A stretch of 64,000 nucleotides of DNA from Cryoendolithus antarcticus (lineage: Eukaryota; Ascomycota; Dothideomycetes; Cladosporiales; Cladosporiaceae). Below the pieces are notes generated by a model that made no database searches, had not been told where the DNA came from, and saw only the letters and a list, made by a program, of their open reading frames with translations. Position 1 is the first letter of the stretch, and each line of letters starts with the position of its first letter. This document shows positions 58,001-64,000 of this stretch, piece after piece. The translations under genes were made by a program, and so were the position numbers. Location of the stretch: the NCBI GenBank assembly GCA_002077065.1, contig NAJO01000013.1:1021140-1085139 (forward strand). Direction: 5' to 3'.

Positions 58001-58178
58001 AAGGGCCGATGTCAACGGCGATCTGACCATATACCCTGGCGATTATCAACTGGCTTTGGACTTCGATGGCCAAGCCTCGTTCAGCTTCTCGCTACGAGGT
58101 CGTCCCACGATCATCGATCCATTACCCAGGCAGCGCACTTCTTACAACTACACGGTGCCGGTCCACCCTCAGGCTTAG
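55012..58178 (+). CDS. Secreted WSC-domain GH3 beta-xylosidase/beta-glucosidase
   Basis: Ten exons: 55012..55277, 55328..55438, 55481..55730, 55784..56014, 56065..56205, 56262..56367, 56414..56545, 56596..56689, 56739..57055, 57106..58178; 906 aa. It has a signal peptide (SLAFFAVSGALAQ), then a WSC domain of eight-cysteine type (TYLGCWTDATVRTLDG, YCANRCGNAGYIYSGVEY, QCFCGTAI). A Pro/Asn-rich link leads into a full GH3 enzyme: FWTPNINTFLDPRWGRGLE, CKHYAVYDVEE, VMCSYNAVDGVPACAS, the nucleophile region YVTSDCGAVDD, and the C-terminal and fibronectin-III-like domains. Motifs are closest to XlnD-type xylan 1,4-beta-xylosidases. The exon-3 acceptor has an alternative 6 nt downstream. Confidence 0.88.
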
Positions 58179-58856
58179 GCCAGTGCATCGCAGGACCAAC
58201 GGTGCTGGATCTGTCACGTGCCTCACTGGCGGCTTGGATGTGCTTGGCTGTGGACCCCACGTGGAAGTGGGGAAGCTTATCAGCGAGAGCGGGGCTGCTG
58301 TGCTGACTGTATCAGATCCAGATGTAGCTTTCCACTGCAAACTTCGCACTCCCTTTTGGTGGCTTGCAGCTCGACCAGCAACAATGTGCATGCCAAGATC
58401 ACCCCACTCGTGTGCTTCACGGCCAGACCGATGGCCATACGCATTTCACTACCGGCATTGCTCGCATGCCTCATGCAGCTTCGCTTCGCAGCGTGCGACA
58501 CGTGACAGGCAGCCAGCCACGAAACTCTTACAATGGTATATCCCACGAAAGAATGGTCTAGCCATCAAGTACTCGGCAATCTCGCAGGACTGGCAACGAC
58601 CGCCATTGGACGCCAAAGTCGCCTGATACTGGACCCCTGACTTCCTATTGGCGGTCATACCTTGAGCTCGGTCGTGTCTCACCGTTCACTTCATGGTACG
58701 TCTCGGAGAGCAAGACTTGCATTGTTGTCGATTTCAGTTGCCCGAAGAGTTGCTCAGATAAGTCGTGCGCTCCCCTTCCCATATTCTGCTTTTCTCGATT
58801 TGCTGCTCGTCAACTCGATCATCTCATCGCCCAGGCTCGGGCATCTACCACTCAAG
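58179..58856. other. Intergenic, upstream of the DUF2235 gene
   Basis: 678 bp. An open frame continues upstream of the chosen ATG, but it begins without ATG and is not family-like. Nothing else seen. Confidence 0.4.
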
Positions 58857-60965
58857 ATGTCAAGTAACAGGAGTCACTCCCGTGTCGGTAGCTACGACGA
58901 GGTCACGCGATATAAAATTGTTACGACCTCAGACGACAACGGTCGTGCGCGAAGTTGCTCGCGCAACAGAACGACCGAGACAGACGAGCGATATGACTTG
59001 ACCACCACACGTTCCAGGAGCAAATCGAGGTCAAGGCCCGGAGAGAACGGGACAGGGATCCAGTGCATACCATGCAGCTATGTTGCGCCTGCGAGTACCC
59101 TACGCAAGCGGCTGATCGTGTGCTTTGATGGGACGTTCTGCGCCGCAGACCAGGGCAAGGAGAACAATCCTACCAACATCGCACGACTGACCCGCGCCAT
59201 TGCGAATGTCGGGCGCGACGAACGAGGCCTGCCGATCATGCAGGTGGTGAGCTATGTGTCTGGCGTGGGAACGGGCAAGCTTAGCATGCTGACCAAGGCT
59301 GCGCAAGGTGCGCATTTCCACTTGACTAATCTGAGGATGCGCTGCTGATGGTAGACAGGTGGCATGGGTCAGGGCCTCAACGAGAAGGTCTGCGAAGGTT
59401 ATAGCTTCATCGTCAACAACTATGGGCCCGGGGATGAGATCTTCATCTTCGGATTCTCTCGAGGTCCGTGTTCGCATTAGGTGTAGTCCATCCTCAACTG
59501 CTGACTTGACTCAACAGGCGCTTACGCTGCTCGATCGCTTGCCAGCTTCATCTGCCAGATCGGTCTACTCAGTCCCGGTATGATGGACTACTTCAATGAG
59601 ATTTTCAGTGCCTACAAGCACCGTGATCGCAGAGCTGGAGAACGCGGCTTCCGTGATATGGAGTGGGCGAGACACTACGTGCGACCTGGCGAGCTCGGCT
59701 TCGAAACAGGGTCTCGAGAGCGTCTTACACGGTACGAGTGGGTATGCCGATGGAGTCATCAGCACCCGAAGGTGAAGGTAGTCGGCGTGTATGACACTGT
59801 CGGCAGTATCGGGATGCCCGGTTGGATGCCGCAGCCGGGAGAGGACGCTGACTGGCATGCTACCAGATTGCATCCGAGTAAGTTCGTCAGTACCGGGACG
59901 ACATTGAAGATGATGGCTGACCAACGGGCAGAGATCGAGTATGCGTTCCATGCACTAGCGTTAGATGAGCATCGTGGCAACTTTCCACCTACGATGTTCT
60001 ATCTTGATCAAGCATGCCGAGATGCCGGGGTGAAGCTGCGACAGTGCTGGTTTCCCGGCTACCATTCCTGCGTTGGTGGCGAGAGCAGCTCCAAGTACGA
60101 CGTCAACAGCGTCGATGAGATTACGTTCGCCTGGATGATCGACCAGCTCACAACCTATAACTTGCTGCAGATCAATGCGAAGGCACTTGAGTATCCGATT
60201 CTCAATCGCCTCTCGATGAAGCTGCCACCAAACGGACACGACCCTGTGCCGCCGCAAACACCGCAGGAAGCGCATGAGCGTAGCATTGATTGGTCTGATG
60301 GCAGGCTTGTTGAGTCACAGACTCTATTCTATCATATTGCCTCCGAGATCGCAACGCATCGATGGGACTATGTGCGCCAGCCGGGTCAGTACCATGCCTT
60401 CGACGACAAGACTAAGCAGGAGCTCGAGACTGCGGACTTCAAGGAGACTGTCCATCCCACGGTCTGGCATCGCATTCAGACTCGTAACTATGAGCCCAAA
60501 TGCATGCCGTTGAATCAGTGGAAGCGCCACAGAGTCTCCGACAGCAATGGCTCCGGCTATGAGTGGGTCAAGGCCAGCAAGAGCGGCTACATCCAAGTCA
60601 GGATCCCGGAGTACAAGATTCCGTACCTGCCTCGCGTCGACTCGAGTATGGCGCATTGGAGTGGCAGTCTCGAGGCCAGGATCGCGCCGCCGGACTATCT
60701 GCGCAAGCTTGACGATGCGAATGGGATCGTTCGTGGCCGACCACGTCTTGTGACAAGCGGAAGTGGCTCCAGTCGAGATGAAGGGTATGACAGGAACTAT
60801 CTCTCCCCGACGATCTCGCGCACCGACTCGGGCTACTCTGGTGGGGTGAAGTACGGCTCAGACTACGTCGAGCGGGAGACGCTGGCTATTCGTTCGACTT
60901 CGCCGCGGCCGTCTTCGCGAGGCGAAGCTTCGGACTATTTCGATAGCTTTGCCGGTGCGCGGTGA
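58857..60965 (+). CDS. DUF2235 alpha/beta-hydrolase-like protein
   Basis: Model join(58857..59307,59359..59463,59518..60965), 667 aa. A basic Ser/Arg-rich N-terminus precedes RKRLIVCFDGTFCAADQG, the DUF2235 opening strand. SYVSGVGTGKL and GMGQGLNEKVCEGYSFIV follow. The nucleophile elbow GFSRGAYAAR is restored by splicing and matches GxSxG. VVGVYDTVGSIGMPGW holds the acid-strand region, and RQCWFPGYHSCVGGESS the catalytic His region. The tail is Ser-rich. Bacterial relatives include Tle1 phospholipase effectors; the role of fungal members is not established. Confidence 0.82.
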
Positions 60966-61489
60966 GACCGGTCTGGAACACAGAATTGGTGAGGTAAGTG
61001 TGATGACTTCACGGTAGATTGATACCTAGCTAGTATGCTATGCGGATTCCACCATCCTCTCTCGTGATGCACTGTCGAAGGGAACACCAGCGTCGCCCAG
61101 GCCATTACGGTATCAACTTGAAACCAACAACCCCCTTTCCCCCAGTAGGGCTGTTACCATTGTCTCCCGAACAACTTGGGTCCCAGACAATGTGGTCCAG
61201 AGTGCGAAACGAGCAGCCAATCCTCAAGGACCCAACGCTTTTCGTGCTATACCCTGGGATCCAGCATGAAAGCTCATAGCCACCACTGCAGTGACGAATC
61301 TTGCGCCCATCTCCAGCGTTGAAGCAGAACTACTGGCGGTCATTTTCCCAACGCGCTATGTACGCTGCGAGTACCGAACTTCGCACTGTCTAGAGTTGAC
61401 TCTAGTACGCTCATCTGACATGCAATCATGCAATGCATGTACGGTATCGTGTTAAATATAGTTGCCGGAGGCCGGTGCGGGACGGTTGA
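60966..61489. other. Last unique sequence before the subtelomere
   Basis: 524 bp with normal dinucleotide use. An 80-codon frame at 61040-61279 has no recognisable similarity and is not annotated as a gene. Confidence 0.4.
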
Positions 61490-63893
61490 TTAGTAGTACT
61501 AGTAGTGCTTCTTAAAGTTCGAGTGCTAAGATCTTCGACTTCGTGTAGTACTAGCTTTATCTACGACCTATTCGCTACGTATTCGCCTATCTACGAGGTC
61601 GCTTCGCTAACTACCGAGGCCTTTAATATCTCTAACTCTTACTATACTACTACTAAGTCACTCTTAAGTCCTTAGTTAGCCTCCTTTAACGCCGCTATTA
61701 CCTTCTAATAAAGAATATCTATAGTATAGGTATCTCGTAGCGTATAGGACGATACTAAGTAAGTACTACCTAGATCCTAAGACTAATCGCTACTCTACGC
61801 ATTATCCGCCTATAACTCGTAGGTAGTGCGCACGTAGCTACTAAGTATAGTGCCTTAGGCACTAAGGCCACTATAACTTTACTATATACTAACTACGCCC
61901 TATAACAATTACCTCCCTCTCTACGTAAGTCGTCCCCGACTATATAGGAAGACAATAAACAATATAGATAATAACTTAAAGTAATTATAGAATGTATTAT
62001 ACTAATGCGTAATTATAGTTAGCTTAGGAATGTTTATTCCTAAGCCTCGTAGGTAGGTCGTATACGCGCTTCGTGCGTAGCGTATACGTGCTTTAGTATC
62101 TCGCGTACCTTCCTTATAAGTAAATTGTAGAACTTCTATATTAAGATAATAATAATAATAAAGCCCGCTACTTACTTAAAGCAAGCGACACGCATACTAT
62201 TCTCTTATAACACTAATACTCCTATTAAGCATATATTTAGCTAGCGCCTACTAAGCTCTCTATATACGATTCGCACGTACCTCGTAGGCGCCTAGTAATA
62301 GATTCGCTAACTCCCTTATTATTACGGGTAAGTAACGTATATACTAAGGCTTAACGTAGTATATAGCAAGTTCGATATCGGAGGAAGAGAGGTTCTACGC
62401 TAAGTCCGTAATAAAAGGAGCAGCCTCCTATATATAGACATAGCATCGTACGGGCGAAGCCCGTGTCTTTGTCCTAGGGCTCGCCCCTTATATTACCCCC
62501 CTCCTCCCCGTTATAATCGAGTAGAGACTATAGAAAAAACAAATTCCGTTTACTTTAGAGCGCGTATTCACTTCGACTATGACCTAGATATGCCTGTCTC
62601 CGGCGCTTAATATCGGGGTCCGGTTAGTATATAGCGGCTTCCGACTTTAGTGTCTTTAGTTCACGTCTTTATTATGAGTAAATTCGCTATATCCGGCGAA
62701 GTAAAATGACCTATTTCTAGGCCCCGGGCATTTCTCCAGGGACCCGACGACTTCACGTCGGGCTCCGCCGACTACCCTTAGGGCCCTCCTTCCTATTATT
62801 ACCTACCCTATTATCCTGGTTTTATTATTACACGAGCTCTTGGCATTTACTCGTGATCATGCTATAAACCAACTGTTTCCGCTCCCTTTCCTTCTTCTCT
62901 TTATTACTAACTACTAACGTAAGTAAGAAGACACCCTCCCTAAAGCTCTCTAGCGGAATCCGCTTGAAATTGACCAGGAACTAGATGTCTAACATCTACT
63001 ACCTGCCCTACGCTTCCGCCGGAATTAACTACGTGTCCTAAGGAGTATATACCGGATCCCGCTCTATTCTAATCGGGCCCTACTAATAATCTTCAGACTA
63101 AAGGCGGTCGTTCCTGCAAGTCTTATACCGACAAGAAGAAGAACTACTACGATCTATATATATACCGGAGTCCGATCGATTTACGTCGCTAACTAGTGAT
63201 AGTCTAACTATGGCCCATGTCGCCTACGCTATATAGACTCGTTCTAGAGAGAACGACAAGTAAATACTACGGAATCCGGTTGTTTTCGGTCGGCTAACGG
63301 TCTGTTCTTATAGGAAGGAGGCCTAGGAGGATCTCTATCATGTCCTTAAGGCGTATAAGGCCTTAAAGCCTCTCTAAGCTTCTAGGTTGCTCTCTAGGTT
63401 AGTTCACTAACTCCGCTCACTTTACGTCGCTAACCGTCGATTCTAGTACGGTGGCCGCGGAGATTACTAGGAAATTAGTAGATACTATGGCTTAGTAGGG
63501 CTAGACGTGAGTTTACCCCGGGCTCCGCTCTATTACTATCGCTTACCGTTCGTTTAGTCCCGGAGGAACTCCCTAGGCGTTCGTCCTCGGGCCCCGTCGT
63601 TCCGGTAGCGGTCCTCCGCCTAAGAAGGGTAATAAGAAGGCTAAGGCCTAAGTAGTGTTTTTATAGGGGTCCGGCGTGTTCTTAACGGAGTCCGGTTAGT
63701 TGGCATAGCGGCGGTTTTAGGATAGAGTCCCTAGAATTAGCGCGGAGTCCGGCGTCCGCCTCTCCTAGCATGTAGTAATCCCTCCCCTTCTTATTCTCTT
63801 CTCCTCCCGTTCTATTAACGCCTATTCCCGTATATTTCTTAGCGGGGTCCGATTCCCTTATAAAACGCCTAATACCTATTTATTCTCTTAGGA
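61490..63893. repeat. Subtelomeric repeat-derived sequence with RIP signature
   Basis: Composition changes abruptly near 61490. By eye count, 61501-61920 contains only about 4 CpA and 5 TpG against dozens of TpA, while CpG remains common. That pattern is what repeat-induced point mutation (CpA to TpA on either strand) leaves behind. There are no open reading frames of note. A degenerate motif close to GGAGTCCGG recurs in the distal half (for example near 62616, 63168, 63272, 63666, 63687, 63743 and 63843). The original element cannot be identified. Confidence 0.75.
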
Positions 63894-64000
63894 GGGTTAG
63901 GGTTAGGGTTAGGGTTAGGGTTAGGGTTAGGGTTAGGGTTAGGGTTAGGGTTAGGGTTAGGGTTAGGGTTAGGGTTAGGGTTAGGGTTAGGGTTAGGGTT
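63894..64000 (+). repeat. Telomere repeat array (TTAGGG)n
   Basis: About 107 bp, nearly 18 uninterrupted copies of GGGTTA, running to the end of the window. The G-rich strand reads 5' to 3' towards the end, as expected for a right-hand chromosome terminus. Confidence 0.99.

Noticed and set aside
61040..61279. 80-codon frame before the subtelomere
   Set aside because: No recognisable motif, no start context or splice support, and an unremarkable length for random sequence.
1..64000. CRISPR arrays, insertion sequences, intact transposons
   Set aside because: None seen; the only repeats are the protease paralogs, the mutated subtelomere and the telomere.

Overview
The window is the right end of a chromosome from a filamentous ascomycete. 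It closes with about 107 bp of TTAGGG telomere repeat, read towards the end. Short GT-AG introns (mostly 45-72 nt), a heterokaryon-incompatibility (HET) gene, a Zn2Cys6 regulator, RIP-like CpA/TpG loss next to the telomere and the gene content all fit Pezizomycotina. Class Dothideomycetes (Mycosphaerellales/Capnodiales type) is my inference from protein similarity to remembered families, not a database result.

Layout. 1-12.9 kb holds conserved cellular genes: the 5' end of ski3, an MTM1-type mitochondrial carrier, an FBXO9/Hrt3-type F-box protein, tip20/RINT-1, rmi1, an RNA-dependent RNA polymerase broken by five reading-frame shifts, and vps51. 13.2-35.3 kb is the striking part: a same-strand tandem family of secreted astacin-like (M12A, metzincin) metallopeptidases, eight loci in all. 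Two are intact (17.6 and 31.3 kb), one is cut by a single stop after the active site (33.6 kb), and five are pseudogenes or fragments. The array is split at 21.7-28.2 kb by a Zn2Cys6 regulator, a 7-TM DUF3112-type protein, a cupin and a short-chain dehydrogenase. The array sits between conserved genes (vps51 on the left, sro7 on the right).

35.4-54.3 kb returns to core genes: sro7/Lgl, cct7, a CaM kinase, a frameshifted HET gene, an intron-containing tRNA-Cys, utp6, eco1, a ureidoglycolate lyase, a proline-rich protein of unknown role and a DHA2-type MFS exporter. 55-61 kb carries a secreted WSC-GH3 glycosidase and a DUF2235 hydrolase. From about 61.49 kb to the telomere no gene is visible, CpA/TpG are scarce and TpA is abundant, as expected for RIP-mutated subtelomeric repeats.

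Most multi-exon models below were built by hand from splice signals, frame continuity and family motifs. Every exon sum quoted was checked to be divisible by three.
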